DNA of 64,000 bases from an uncultured Christensenella sp. (GCA_910578195.1 CAJTOY010000004.1:119475-183474), one strand, 5' to 3'. Positions 1 to 8,441 are shown, numbered from the stretch's first letter. Notes: a model not told the origin generated them from the letters alone. Made by a program: numbers and translations.

Positions 1-34
1 GTATTCGCAGCCCGATTTCAAGTGACTTGCCGTA

Positions 35-75
35 CAAACGAAACAGAGGGACGGCATAAAACCGACCCTCTGTTT
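35..75 (-). terminator. Hairpin terminator behind the tRNA-like element
   Basis: A 10-bp inverted repeat (41-50 with 66-75, extended inside by 51-54 with 62-64) is followed on the minus strand by a short T-rich stretch. It sits directly after the encoded CCA of the tRNA-like element, so it would end that transcript. The hairpin also carries four Ts on the plus side and may work both ways. Confidence 0.6.
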
Positions 76-195
76 TGGCGCGGAAGGCGAGATTTGCCGT
101 TTGAGCACGGCGCACGGTTGACAGCCCAAGCCGAGGGCTGTCAAGTCTGCGGTAGACCCGCAGACTTCCCTCCCCTCAAACCTCGCAGCTTCCGC
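76..195 (-). other. tRNA-Ser-like folded element (pseudo-tRNA or tRNA-derived RNA)
   Basis: Read on the minus strand, this 120-nt element begins with the same seven bases as the adjacent tRNA-Ser (189-195) and ends with the same T-arm/acceptor sequence, discriminator G and CCA (76-96). The two ends pair as a 7-bp acceptor-like stem. Further helices follow: 87-91 with 182-186 and 99-105 with 175-181. Inside are two strong hairpins of 10 bp each (143-152 with 158-167; 118-127 with 135-144). It is too long for a normal tRNA and has no recognisable anticodon loop. It lies between the tRNA-Ser terminator and its own terminator, so it may be a decayed duplicate of the tRNA or a derived structured RNA. 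Both strands would fold; the minus strand is chosen from the CCA and tRNA identity. Confidence 0.55.
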
Positions 196-196
196 A

Positions 197-239
197 TAAA
201 AATACCCCTCCGAGCGGCAAAAACCGCTCGGAGGGGTAT
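197..239 (-). terminator. Terminator of tRNA-Ser
   Basis: A perfect 16-bp inverted repeat (202-217 with 224-239, six-base loop) begins at the encoded CCA of tRNA-Ser and is followed on the minus strand by five Ts (201-197). This is a textbook intrinsic terminator. Confidence 0.85.
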
Positions 240-329
240 GGCGCGGAAGGCGAGATTTGAACTCGCGCTACGGTTTCCCGTACTACTCCCTTAGCAGGGG
301 AGCCCCTTGAGCCACTTGGGTACTTCCGC
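239..329 (-). tRNA. tRNA-Ser (anticodon GCU)
   Basis: The minus strand folds into a class II tRNA with a 7-bp acceptor stem (323-329 with 243-249), a long variable arm typical of serine tRNAs and a GCT anticodon. The discriminator is G (242) and CCA is encoded (239-241). The promoter at 458-486 leaves a leader of over 120 nt containing a palindromic AT-rich hairpin near 355-376. A strong terminator follows at once. Confidence 0.95.
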
Positions 330-457
330 TCGTCGCCGCAAATTCCGCTTCAAGATAATTTTGCTTGCAAAATTATCAATGGCGCTTCATTGCGTCACCT
401 ATTCCCCAAAATCCGCTTCGCCGATTTTCGGGAGCCCTATTTGAATTATCGAAGATT

Positions 458-486
458 AATATAACATATATTTATGTGTTTGTCAA
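458..486 (-). promoter_or_regulatory. Sigma-A type promoter for tRNA-Ser
   Basis: On the minus strand TTGACA (486-481) and TATATT (463-458) are separated by 17 bases. The site faces the tRNA-Ser gene and diverges from the promoter of the SGNH hydrolase. Confidence 0.7.
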
Positions 487-518
487 AGCATTATTTCGTG
501 CTTTTTAAAAAATAATGC

Positions 519-547
519 TTGCATATATAACGCCGTTATGCTAAAAT
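519..547 (+). promoter_or_regulatory. Promoter of the SGNH hydrolase gene
   Basis: TTGCAT (519-524) and TAAAAT (542-547) have a 17-base spacing. Transcription would begin near 554, just ahead of the purine-rich ribosome site at 555-564. Confidence 0.65.
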
Positions 548-571
548 AGCGGTCAAGGAGAGGAAAGAACA

Positions 572-1180
572 ATGAGGATAGTATTTTTCGGCGATTCCAT
601 TACCGATTGCGACCGCGACCGCGGGGATTTAAACTCGCTTGGTAACGGCTACGTCAAAATTCTTGCGGATAAGCTTCGCCCCATTTATCCCGACACGGAT
701 ATCGAGTTGATTAACAAGGGTATTTCGGGCGACAGAGTGCAGGAACTTCTGGCAAGGGTTCAGACCGACGTAATAGACCTTAAACCCGACGCCGTCGTCA
801 TCATGATAGGCATTAATAACGTCTGGCACAAATTCACGCACGGTAAGGAGCTCGACCTCGCCGAGTTCGAGCAGGATTTGAAGGAACTGATTACAAAGCT
901 CAAAGCGGCGGGGATAGTCGTCATATTCCTCGAACCTTTCCTTTTGCCCGCGCCCGACAAGCTGAGAATGAGAAAGGTATTCAACGAGGAGCTTAAAATA
1001 ATAGACAGAGTAGGCGAGGAAATGTGCGACGAGTTCGTCGCGTTCGACGAAATGTTCAACGGGCTGGTCGAAAGTATTCCGTATACCGAGTACTCGCTCG
1101 ACGGAGTGCACCCCACGCACCGCGGGTCGCGCTTGATTGCGAACACCGCGATAAAAGCGATAAGAAAGCATTTATTATAA
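572..1180 (+). CDS. SGNH/GDSL-family hydrolase
   Basis: A 202-residue cytoplasmic protein of the SGNH hydrolase superfamily, whose members cleave esters of lipids, sugars or acetylated glycans. The four conserved blocks are visible: GDS with the nucleophile Ser9, a block II glycine near residue 50, GINN with Asn82, and the C-terminal DGVHP block with Asp177 and His180. There is no signal peptide, so the substrate is probably intracellular. Its length is typical of single-domain members such as TesA-like or rhamnogalacturonan acetylesterase-like enzymes. The ATG follows a good Shine-Dalgarno sequence (AAGGAGAGG), and a promoter lies 25 bases further up. It is monocistronic and the true substrate cannot be read from the sequence. 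Confidence 0.85.
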   Translation: MRIVFFGDSITDCDRDRGDLNSLGNGYVKILADKLRPIYPDTDIELINKGISGDRVQELLARVQTDVIDLKPDAVVIMIGINNVWHKFTHGKELDLAEFEQDLKELITKLKAAGIVVIFLEPFLLPAPDKLRMRKVFNEELKIIDRVGEEMCDEFVAFDEMFNGLVESIPYTEYSLDGVHPTHRGSRLIANTAIKAIRKHLL

Positions 1181-1220
1181 AAATCACGGCGCGGACTTTA
1201 TAATAATACTGATAGGAAAT

Positions 1221-1376
1221 ATAGGTCCGTTTCAAAGCTTAGCTAAAGAAGTTCAAATAAGTTCGTCGGCCCTTTGCCGATGGGAAAATTGCCAAAAGAT
1301 ATAAGAGGCTCTCAACGTTATACTTGCCAAATATTTTGGTGTTACTATTGATTACTTAATGGGGTTAGAAAATTAA
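1221..1376 (+). pseudogene. Remnant of an XRE-family HTH regulator
   Basis: Two out-of-register pieces of a Cro/C1-type repressor are readable. From 1236 one frame gives the helix-turn-helix part (SLAKEVQIS...RWEN) and hits a stop after QKI. From about 1318 another frame gives the typical family ending LAKYFGVTIDYLMGLEN followed by TAA (1374-1376). The middle is lost or frameshifted and no start codon is evident. It lies next to the AT-rich lipoprotein gene and may be a leftover of the same acquired segment. Confidence 0.75.
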
Positions 1377-1441
1377 TAATTGATTTTACATTATTAAATT
1401 TAAAGATTATAATTTCACTGTATAATGTGGCGGAGGGTTAT

Positions 1442-3196
1442 ATGAAAAAAAATTTATTCATTATTTTATTAGCATTATTAGCAGTAACGGCGGGAGTTTT
1501 TGTTTCTGCGTGCGCCGTACACGAACATGATTACAGACCGGAAATTATTAATTCGACTTGTTCTGAAAAGGGATATACGCTTTATTCATGCGAGTGCGGG
1601 GAAAGTTATAAAGAAGACTATACCGATGAGTTGGGACATGAATATGATTATGACCAAATTTCGTGGACATGGAATGATGCCGGAGAGTCTTCCGCTGTAA
1701 TAACGTGCAAAAGGAACGGTTGTACGCAAGACCAGATGGGACATATTCGCACATATCAGGCCGATATCGACGAAAAAATAGAAAGAGATCCGACTTGTAC
1801 GGAAGAGGGCAGTGCTGTTCTTTCCGCGTCTATAATCGTAAATTCAGTAACTTACAAAAATCCGACGACGAAAAAGCAGATTCTGAAAAAAGCTCCTCAT
1901 AAAGAGGTCAGCGATAACAACGGCGTTAAGGCTACTTGTACCGCTGAGGGATTGACCGCGAGCGCGAGCTGCTTTGTATGCCGTACGCCTTTAAAACCTC
2001 AGGAGATTATTCCCAAAGTTCCTCATACCGAAGTAAGTGAAGACAACGGTATTGAACCGACCTGCACATCAACGGGGCTGACTGCAAGCATAAAGTGTTC
2101 GGTTTGCGGGATTACCGTAAAAGAACAACAGCAGATTGCAGAGCTCAAGCATACTTACATTTCGCAGGAGAATCAGTTGCACTGTGATTTATGCAATGGA
2201 GTCAATCCTATATATAAAAAGATTTCTACAAGCACCGATTTGCAGAATATAAGCGTAAATCCCGACGGTAAATATTATCTTGCAAATGATATAGACTTAA
2301 ATTGGTCAAACTGGACGCCGATATGTGCGAACGGCGAATTTAACGGTTTATTTGACGGAGACGGCAAAATTATACGGAATTTGAAGTATTCGGTAAGCGG
2401 GGATAGCTCGAAAAAGAATGTAACTGCAGGTTTGTTTCGCGTAAATGCGGGTACTATACGCAATCTTACTGTAAACAACGTTTCCGTGACTTATGAATTT
2501 TACGAAAACAACGATAATTCATGGTCACCGGAGTACGGGTCTGTCAGTATAACCTTCGGTTCAATCGTAGGGAATAATAAAGGATTCGTTACCGATTGTA
2601 CTGTATCGGGCAACGTATCTATGAACTGTACGCGCGTTTTGCAAAAATATTTTGTATGGGCGAAAGATGCTAAAGAGCATACAGATAAATCTACTGCCTA
2701 TTTCGGCGGGTTGGTAGGATATAATTCCGGCACTGTAGACGGCTGTGTCAATTCAAGCAACGGCAATTATACGACGTACGGACACACTCAATCTATGGTT
2801 GGTATGTTGGGAGGGTCACCAGTCGGAACATGGTATGTTGCGTTTTTCGGCAGTATCGGCGGTGTTGTAGGGTCAAATCACGGCAAAATTGACAACTGTA
2901 CAGTAAACAATAAATTTACTTATAATTCTAATTTATCTGCTAATTGCGTAAAAAACGGCCCGAATGCCGGCTGGCTTGTTTCAACGCAGAATTCTACGGA
3001 AGCAGGTACTATTGCCGGTTATAACAGCGGTTCTATAAGGAACTGTAAGTCGGTTGAGATGAAATTAAATAAAAACAATTCTACTTCCGGCAATACGGGA
3101 AGAACAGATATCAGAAATAATGTTAAATGTGAAGGGGAACACGGTTTTTACGGCACAAACAGCAATGGCAGTATAGATGCAAGTGAATTGCTTTAA
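1442..3196 (+). CDS. Lipoprotein with Cys-pair repeats and GLUG motifs
   Basis: About 584 residues. The ATG at 1442 is preferred over a GTG at 1427 because GGAGGG lies just before it and the hydrophobic leader starts there. The leader ends in the lipobox VSAC, so the protein should be lipid-anchored on the cell surface. The first half holds repeated units with paired cysteines (CTAEGLTASASC-x2-C type), a layout seen in Firmicutes surface proteins. The second half has GLUG-type repeats (GLVGYNSG, GGVVGSNHG, GTIAGYNSG), a motif found in adhesin-like beta-helix proteins. Codon use is clearly more AT-rich than in the neighbours, and a broken regulator lies upstream, so transfer is likely. Function is probably adhesion or surface display; no catalytic motif is seen. 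Confidence 0.75.
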   Translation: MKKNLFIILLALLAVTAGVFVSACAVHEHDYRPEIINSTCSEKGYTLYSCECGESYKEDYTDELGHEYDYDQISWTWNDAGESSAVITCKRNGCTQDQMGHIRTYQADIDEKIERDPTCTEEGSAVLSASIIVNSVTYKNPTTKKQILKKAPHKEVSDNNGVKATCTAEGLTASASCFVCRTPLKPQEIIPKVPHTEVSEDNGIEPTCTSTGLTASIKCSVCGITVKEQQQIAELKHTYISQENQLHCDLCNGVNPIYKKISTSTDLQNISVNPDGKYYLANDIDLNWSNWTPICANGEFNGLFDGDGKIIRNLKYSVSGDSSKKNVTAGLFRVNAGTIRNLTVNNVSVTYEFYENNDNSWSPEYGSVSITFGSIVGNNKGFVTDCTVSGNVSMNCTRVLQKYFVWAKDAKEHTDKSTAYFGGLVGYNSGTVDGCVNSSNGNYTTYGHTQSMVGMLGGSPVGTWYVAFFGSIGGVVGSNHGKIDNCTVNNKFTYNSNLSANCVKNGPNAGWLVSTQNSTEAGTIAGYNSGSIRNCKSVEMKLNKNNSTSGNTGRTDIRNNVKCEGEHGFYGTNSNGSIDASELL

Positions 3197-3229
3197 ATAA
3201 AGCGGACGATTTTTCGTCCGCTTTATTTA
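3194..3229. terminator. Bidirectional terminator between convergent genes
   Basis: A perfect 16-bp inverted repeat (3194-3209 with 3214-3229) with A- and T-rich flanks overlaps both stop codons of the converging GLUG lipoprotein and YitT genes. It can serve both. Confidence 0.85.
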
Positions 3230-4126
3230 AAGTTCTTCGTCGTTGTGGTCGATATAGCCCTCGCCGTAAATTTCTTTCGCGGAGGATACGATGGTGAATG
3301 CCGTCGGGTCGATATCCTTTATAATATCCCTCAGCTTCGGAAACGCGGTATTCCTCACCGCGCAGAAGATAATCCGTTTTTCGTTGCCCGAGTACGCGCC
3401 TTTGCCGTCGACGTAGGTCGCGGTTATGTCGAGCTCCTTTAATATCCTTTCGAACATCAGCGAGGAAAATTCCTCGGTTGTGATAATATGCACGAGCTTC
3501 GCCGAGTTTCCGCCGTACAGCACCCAGTCGAAAGCAATGGTTACGACCACGATTGAAACGACGGTATAGCACACGAGCTCGAAATCTCTGTACACGATTG
3601 CCGAAAACCCGACGATAATCATATCGATAATCATTGAAATGATGCCCGTGCGGATATGGCGGAATTTCTTTCTCAAAATTTTAACTACTATGTCGGTGCC
3701 GCCCGTGGTGCTGCCCATTCTGAAAATCAGCCCCAGCCCGCCGCCGAACAGCGCGCCGCCGAGCACCGAGGAAATCAAAACGTTTTCGGTTATCGGCAAA
3801 AAGCTTTTAAACGCAATTTCGAACACCCACACTAAAAGCGAGGACAGAACCGTCGAAAACACGGTCGACAGAATAAAGCGGTGTCCGAAAAATATCCAGC
3901 CCAAAATAAACAGCGGCACGTTGATGATTATTATCCAGATACCCGTATTCAGCCACGGTACGTCTTTTGTCACGAAGTTCAGGATTATCGCGATACCCGT
4001 AACCCCGCCCGAGGCGATATTGTTCGCGTCGAGAAAGAGGGTTACGCCCAGCGCAAATACGACGCAGCCGAAGATAATCGCGGCGTATCTTTTTATGAAT
4101 TTTAAAATTTCAGCTTTGTTTTTCAT
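3227..4126 (-). CDS. YitT-family membrane protein (DUF161/DUF2179)
   Basis: A 299-residue protein of the YitT/YvjA family. Five to six hydrophobic helices fill roughly residues 13-190, including the conserved NNIASGGVTGIA stretch near residue 30 and the glycine-rich GGALFGGGLGL stretch followed by STTGGTDI. A soluble DUF2179 domain follows at about residues 215-290. Members are widespread in Firmicutes; their transport or sensing function is not established. The -10 box lies eight bases before the ATG and there is no Shine-Dalgarno sequence, so the message should be leaderless. Confidence 0.88.
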   Translation of the reverse strand: MKNKAEILKFIKRYAAIIFGCVVFALGVTLFLDANNIASGGVTGIAIILNFVTKDVPWLNTGIWIIIINVPLFILGWIFFGHRFILSTVFSTVLSSLLVWVFEIAFKSFLPITENVLISSVLGGALFGGGLGLIFRMGSTTGGTDIVVKILRKKFRHIRTGIISMIIDMIIVGFSAIVYRDFELVCYTVVSIVVVTIAFDWVLYGGNSAKLVHIITTEEFSSLMFERILKELDITATYVDGKGAYSGNEKRIIFCAVRNTAFPKLRDIIKDIDPTAFTIVSSAKEIYGEGYIDHNDEEL

Positions 4127-4134
4127 TTACAGCT

Positions 4135-4164
4135 ATTATATATCATTTTTCTAAAAAGTGTCAA
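4135..4164 (-). promoter_or_regulatory. Promoter of the YitT gene, leaderless arrangement
   Basis: On the minus strand TTGACA (4164-4159), an 18-base spacer and TATAAT (4140-4135) precede the ATG by only eight bases. Transcription should start about two bases before the start codon. Confidence 0.7.
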
Positions 4165-4272
4165 GGCGGGGGAGGTGTTAAAATAATTTGCAAAAAATAT
4201 GTAACTTTTTTGTTTAAGGCGGGCGGGAAAGTTTTATATTAAATATGTAAGTAATAAAAATCAAGGTCAGTC

Positions 4273-4788
4273 ATGGAAGAAGAACTTAAAAACGAAGAAG
4301 TCGAAGAGGCGAAAAACGAGGCGGAGTTCGTCGAAGCCGAGGAACCCACCGAGCTGGAAAAAGCAATTTCCGCCGCCGAGGACTATAAACGCAAATGGTA
4401 TTCGGTTTCCGCCGAGTACGACAATTACCGCAAGCGCAACGCGCAGTCGGTTTCGAGGGCTTACGCCGACGGCGCCTCCGAGGCAATATTGAAGCTTTTG
4501 CCGGTCGCCGACAACTTCGGATACGCGCTCGACTCGGCGTCGGACGGAAAGACGCGGGCGGGAATTGACAAGATAATCAAAAGCTTTAAAACGATTTTGT
4601 CCTCGCTCGGGATTGAGGAAATTGAAATTTCCGTCGGCGACGAATTCGACGAAGGCGTGGCGGAGGCGATAATGAATTTCCCTTGCGAACAAGGCGAAGC
4701 CCCCAACACGGTAAAACAAGTATTAAAAAAGGGCTACCGCACGAAGGATAAGGTAATCCGTTTCGCGCAGGTAACGGTAACGATTTAA
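4273..4788 (+). CDS. grpE: GrpE, nucleotide exchange factor for DnaK
   Basis: 171 residues. GrpE dimers release ADP from DnaK in the cytoplasm. The acidic N-terminus (EEELKNEEVEEAKNEAEF) is followed by the long helix with YKRKWYSVSAEYDNYRKRN and the C-terminal beta domain containing AIMN and the ending VLKKGYRTKDKVIRFAQVTV, all typical. It opens a grpE-dnaK-dnaJ cluster. Unusually for Firmicutes, no hrcA gene precedes it, and the 146 bases upstream contain no CIRCE inverted repeat. A weak promoter may lie near 4210-4240. The Shine-Dalgarno sequence (AAGGTCAG) is modest. Confidence 0.95.
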   Translation: MEEELKNEEVEEAKNEAEFVEAEEPTELEKAISAAEDYKRKWYSVSAEYDNYRKRNAQSVSRAYADGASEAILKLLPVADNFGYALDSASDGKTRAGIDKIIKSFKTILSSLGIEEIEISVGDEFDEGVAEAIMNFPCEQGEAPNTVKQVLKKGYRTKDKVIRFAQVTVTI

Positions 4789-4892
4789 AATAATCAACGA
4801 CGTGAAAACGCAAGCGCTTTCGCGACAAAAAATAAAAAAAACGCTGCAAAGATTTTGCGCGGCAAAAGCTTTTAGCGAATAGGAGTATAATT

Positions 4893-6680
4893 ATGGGAAA
4901 AGTAATAGGAATCGATTTAGGAACAACAAACTCGTGCGTGGCGGTAATGGAAGGCGGCGAGCCCGTCGTAATCGCCAACAGCGAAGGTAACAGAACGACC
5001 CCCTCGGTCGTATCTTTCAAGGCGGACGGCAGCCGTATAGTAGGACAAGCGGCGAAAAGACTTGCCGTCGCCCAGCCCGACAAGACGGTAATTTCCATAA
5101 AGCGTCACATGGGCGAATCTTACAAAGTAAATATCGACAACGGATATTCTCCGCAGGAAATTTCCGCAATGGTGCTTTCCAAACTCAAAGCGGACGCGGA
5201 AAGCTATCTCGGCACGAAGGTAACCGACGCGGTCATAACCTGCCCCGCATACTTCAACGACAGCCAGCGTCAGGCTACTAAGGACGCGGGCAAGATTGCC
5301 GGACTCAACGTCCTTCGTATCATAAACGAGCCCACCGCGGCGGCGCTCGCGTACGGTCTTGATAAGCAGGACGGCAGCCAGAAGGTCATGATTTACGACC
5401 TCGGCGGCGGCACGTTCGACGTATCCATACTCGAAATCGGCGACGGCGTTTTCGAAGTGCTTGCGACCAACGGCGACACCCATCTCGGCGGCGACGACTT
5501 CGACCAGAAGATTATGGACTACCTCGTCGAAACCTTCAAAAAGGATACGGGCGTAGACCTTTCCAAGGATAAAATGGCTATGCAGAGGCTCAAAGAGGCG
5601 GCGGAAAAAGCCAAAATCGAGCTTTCGGGCATGAGCACGACCAACGTCAACCTTCCCTTCATTACGGTTGTCGACGGCGCGCCCCAGCACCTCGATATCG
5701 ACATTTCCAAGCAGAAATTCGACAGCCTGACGAGCGGGCTTGTCGACAGAACGGTCGAGCCCATGCGCAAGGCAATGCAGGACGCGGGTCTCACCTACAA
5801 CGAAATAAGCAAGGTTATTTTGGTCGGCGGTTCGACGCGTATCCCCGCCGTATACGACAAGGTCAAGCAGATTACGGGCAAGGAACCCTTCAAGGGCATC
5901 AACCCCGACGAGTGCGTGGCGATAGGTGCGGCAATTCAGGGCGGCGTTTTGTCGGGCGAGGTCAAGGACGTCTTGCTTTTAGACGTTATGCCTCTGACCC
6001 TCGGCATCGAAACCCTCGGCGGCGTATCCACTCCCTTGATCGAGAGAAACACGACCATTCCCGTCAAAAAAAGTCAGGTATTCTCGACCGCGGCGGACAA
6101 TCAGCCGGGCGTTGAAATAAACGTTTTGCAGGGTGAAAGAAAATTCGCCCGCGACAATAAATCTCTGGGCAAGTTCATGCTCACCGATATTCCCCCCGCA
6201 CCCCGCGGAGTGCCCCAGATCGAGGTAACGTTCGACGTCGACGCAAACGGCATCGTGAACGTAACCGCAAAGGATTTGGGTACGGGCAAGAGTACGAATA
6301 TAACGATTACGGCTTCCACAAACCTTTCGGAAGAGGACATCGAAAAGGCGGTCAAGGACGCCGAGAAGTACGCCGAAGAGGATAAGAAGCGCAAAGAGGC
6401 GGTCGACAACAGAAACACTCTCGAAACCATGATCGACAGCCTTGAAAAGACGGTCAAGGAAGCGGGCGACAAACTCTCCGACGACGACAAAAAGCTTGTC
6501 GAGGACGCGGTTGCGAAAGCCAAGACCGAGCTTGAATCGGGCGACAACGACAGGATAAAGGCGGCGACGGAGACGTTGCAGACCGAAATTCAGCCGGTAA
6601 TCGCGAAGATGTACCAGCAGGCGGGCGGCAACCCCGCGGGCGGCAGCGACGGGGACGACACCGAATTCAGACAACATTAA
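4893..6680 (+). CDS. dnaK: DnaK, Hsp70 chaperone
   Basis: 595 residues, normal for Gram-positive DnaK lacking the proteobacterial insertion. The ATPase domain shows IDLGTTNS (about residues 6-13), the phosphate-2 loop [10 protein letters not shown] near residue 170 and the adenosine motif LVGGSTRIP near 310. The substrate-binding domain and helical lid follow; the glycine-rich tail ends in GDDTEFRQH rather than the common acidic EEV-type end. It folds client proteins in an ATP cycle driven by DnaJ and GrpE. The ATG follows AGGAG by seven bases. The 104-base gap from grpE shows no terminator, so co-transcription is likely. A hairpin at 6701-6742 after the gene may partly separate dnaJ. Confidence 0.98.
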   Translation: MGKVIGIDLGTTNSCVAVMEGGEPVVIANSEGNRTTPSVVSFKADGSRIVGQAAKRLAVAQPDKTVISIKRHMGESYKVNIDNGYSPQEISAMVLSKLKADAESYLGTKVTDAVITCPAYFNDSQRQATKDAGKIAGLNVLRIINEPTAAALAYGLDKQDGSQKVMIYDLGGGTFDVSILEIGDGVFEVLATNGDTHLGGDDFDQKIMDYLVETFKKDTGVDLSKDKMAMQRLKEAAEKAKIELSGMSTTNVNLPFITVVDGAPQHLDIDISKQKFDSLTSGLVDRTVEPMRKAMQDAGLTYNEISKVILVGGSTRIPAVYDKVKQITGKEPFKGINPDECVAIGAAIQGGVLSGEVKDVLLLDVMPLTLGIETLGGVSTPLIERNTTIPVKKSQVFSTAADNQPGVEINVLQGERKFARDNKSLGKFMLTDIPPAPRGVPQIEVTFDVDANGIVNVTAKDLGTGKSTNITITASTNLSEEDIEKAVKDAEKYAEEDKKRKEAVDNRNTLETMIDSLEKTVKEAGDKLSDDDKKLVEDAVAKAKTELESGDNDRIKAATETLQTEIQPVIAKMYQQAGGNPAGGSDGDDTEFRQH

Positions 6681-6700
6681 AACTTTTTCGTGAAGAACGT

Positions 6701-6957
6701 AACGCGACTTAATGGCGGAAGTATATTCCGCCTTGTCGCGTTTAGGCTTGTTTATTCAGGCGTTTTAAATAATTTACGGCGCAAGCAGGGTTTCCCTGCG
6801 CGGCGCACTCAATTTGCGCATACCTGCGGTTTGCCGGAGGGAATGCGCGCAATTATATATCCGAGTGCCCTTAAACTTGCGCGCAGGGGGCGAGCAGCCC
6901 CGAAAATCACGGAATTTTTACTTCGTGCAAGAAGTAAAAATTCGTGAGGAGTTATAT
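6701..6957 (+). other. Structured dnaK-dnaJ spacer with a hairpin at the dnaJ ribosome site
   Basis: This GC-rich 277-base gap has no coding signal. It contains a stem at 6701-6708 with 6735-6742 (with an inner GGCGGAA/TTCCGCC stem), several small GC hairpins between 6780 and 6895, and a perfect 13-bp hairpin (6912-6924 with 6931-6943) whose base abuts the dnaJ Shine-Dalgarno sequence GAGGAG (6946-6951). The first stem lacks a strong T-run. The last one could control dnaJ translation or mark an mRNA processing point. A possible promoter (TTGTTT near 6749, TAATTT near 6771) is weak. Confidence 0.5.
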
Positions 6958-8118
6958 ATGGCAAATAAAAACTATTACGATATCCTCGGGGTTTCCAAAA
7001 AGGCGAGCTCCGACGAAATTAAATCTGCGTACAGAAAGCTTGCGAAGCAGTATCACCCCGACTTCCACCCCGGCGACAAAGTAGCGGCTGAAAAGTTCAA
7101 GGAGATAAACGAGGCTAACGCAATTCTTTCTGACGACGCCAAGCGCAAGCAATACGATTTCGAGCTCGAACACCCCGGCATGGGCGGGGGCGGCGGCAAT
7201 CCCTTCGGCGGCTTCGGCGGAGGGGCTTCGTTCGGCGGGTTCGAGGATATACTGAATTCTATGTTCGGCGGCAACCCCTTCGGCGGTTCGTCGCACTTCG
7301 GCGGCGAGCAGAAGCGTCCCGCGCGCGGCGCGGATATCGAGCAGACGGTATATCTTTCCTTCCTCGACGCGATAAAGGGCTGTTCGAAGGAAATCAGCTA
7401 TACCAGAAACGAGCCCTGCGTGGCGTGCCGCGGAACGGGCGCGAAGAATTCTTCGTCGTTCAAGGTATGCTCGTGTTGCGGCGGAAGCGGCAGAATAAAG
7501 TACCAGCAGGACACGATTTTCGGCAGAACGATTCAGGTCGGCGTGTGCTCGGACTGCGGCGGAAGCGGCAGGCAGGTGCTTGAAAAATGCCCCGACTGCA
7601 AGGGCAAGGGCTTTTTGAGAAGGGAAACCCGCTTCACGGTAAATATTCCCGCGGGCGTGGATAAGGATTCCAGCCTCAGAAAGCGCGGCTACGGTCAAGC
7701 CGCGGGCAACGGCGGTGAAGCGGGCGACTTGTACATTTATTTCCGTATCGAGCCGCACAAGCTTTTAAGGCGCGAGGACAGAGATTTGTACGTCACTGTG
7801 CCCATCTCCTACCGCACGGCGGTGCTCGGTGGCAGAGTGCTCGTCCCCGGCGTCGAGGACACAATCGAGCTGACCGTGCCCGAGGGCACTCCGTCGGGTA
7901 CGCGGTTCTGTATCCGCGGCAAGGGCGTAAAGACTGTAAACGGCACGGGTAATCTGTACGTTACGGTCGAGATAGACATTCCGTCGCGGCTTTCGCGCGA
8001 CCAGCTGAGAAGGTTGAACGACTTCGAAAATTCGGTATTCATAAAATCCTGCGACAATATGCAGAAATACGCGAACAATATTTCCGCCGTCTATGGCAAA
8101 AAAATAGACAAGCAGTAA
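6958..8118 (+). CDS. dnaJ: DnaJ, Hsp40 co-chaperone
   Basis: 386 residues. The start at 6958 is set by GAGGAG just upstream and by the conserved opening KNYYDILGV; an in-frame extension upstream is not protein-like. The J domain carries HPD at residues 33-35, followed by a Gly/Phe-rich linker (about 73-115). Four CxxCxGxG zinc motifs follow ([32 protein letters not shown]), then the C-terminal substrate-binding domain. It delivers unfolded proteins to DnaK and stimulates its ATPase. The length and domain order are those of a full type I DnaJ. Confidence 0.97.
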   Translation: MANKNYYDILGVSKKASSDEIKSAYRKLAKQYHPDFHPGDKVAAEKFKEINEANAILSDDAKRKQYDFELEHPGMGGGGGNPFGGFGGGASFGGFEDILNSMFGGNPFGGSSHFGGEQKRPARGADIEQTVYLSFLDAIKGCSKEISYTRNEPCVACRGTGAKNSSSFKVCSCCGGSGRIKYQQDTIFGRTIQVGVCSDCGGSGRQVLEKCPDCKGKGFLRRETRFTVNIPAGVDKDSSLRKRGYGQAAGNGGEAGDLYIYFRIEPHKLLRREDRDLYVTVPISYRTAVLGGRVLVPGVEDTIELTVPEGTPSGTRFCIRGKGVKTVNGTGNLYVTVEIDIPSRLSRDQLRRLNDFENSVFIKSCDNMQKYANNISAVYGKKIDKQ

Positions 8119-8121
8119 ATA

Positions 8122-8152
8122 TAAACGGCTTCGGCATTGTCGAAGCCGTTTA
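8122..8152 (+). terminator. Hairpin after dnaJ, weak T-run
   Basis: A perfect 12-bp inverted repeat (8122-8133 with 8141-8152) starts four bases after the dnaJ stop codon. Only a short T-run follows, so termination may be partial; a second terminator lies at 8372-8407. Confidence 0.55.
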
Positions 8153-8154
8153 AG

Positions 8155-8312
8155 TTATCCACACGCAGTTATCCACAATATTATATGTGGATACCTCGAA
8201 ATTATGACTGATAAAAATTTTTATCCACAATTTATCCACACTTATTCAATTATACGCATAATTCGCAGATTTTCGACAATTTAAAATAAAAATACTCATT
8301 AAGTTATCCACA
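8155..8312 (+). other. Cluster of six DnaA boxes (candidate origin or DnaA-titration site)
   Basis: Five exact TTATCCACA boxes lie on the plus strand at 8155, 8169, 8221, 8232 and 8304, and a one-mismatch box lies on the minus strand at 8186-8194. They occur within 158 bases of otherwise AT-rich, non-coding DNA; AT-rich stretches that could melt lie at 8279-8300 and 8345-8408. Such density is characteristic of oriC or of DnaA-titrating/regulatory loci. Neither dnaA nor dnaN is near, and genes on both sides run mostly rightward, which argues against a simple bidirectional origin here. The cluster could also regulate dnaJ or the V-ATPase operon. Confidence 0.8.
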
Positions 8313-8371
8313 ATTCCCTGATAACAACTTTTTGCGGAATTTTGAGGGTTTTGTGATAATTTATAAAAATT

Positions 8372-8407
8372 CGTGGTTTTTTAACATAAACCGCGATTTT
8401 TTTATTT
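8372..8407 (+). terminator. Intrinsic terminator ahead of the V-ATPase operon
   Basis: An 8-bp stem with one G-T pair (8372-8379 with 8388-8395) is followed by ATTTTTTTATTT. It would stop transcripts coming through the DnaA-box region before ntpF. Confidence 0.65.
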
Positions 8408-8441
8408 GCAAACGCAGGAAAAATATGGTAGTATAGTCAGT

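Noticed and set aside
22..294. Plus-strand open reading frame covering the tRNA-Ser region
   Set aside because: It runs through the tRNA, its terminator and the tRNA-like element; no ribosome site and no protein-like composition.
629..1171. Long antisense frames inside the SGNH, dnaK, V-ATPase and other genes
   Set aside because: They mirror the strong codon bias of the sense genes, lack ribosome sites and show no domain signatures.
1421..1426. TATAAT just before the GLUG lipoprotein start
   Set aside because: Transcription would begin inside the Shine-Dalgarno sequence and the -35 region is poor, so I did not call it a promoter.
6814..6957. N-terminal extension of DnaJ
   Set aside because: The extension translates GC-rich hairpin DNA; the J domain begins at the ATG preceded by GAGGAG.
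8155..8312. Calling the DnaA-box cluster the definite chromosome origin
   Set aside because: No dnaA/dnaN nearby and no switch in gene direction across the site; recorded as a candidate only.
8406..8441. TTG start for ntpF twelve codons upstream
   Set aside because: The segment coincides with the likely promoter and has no ribosome site.
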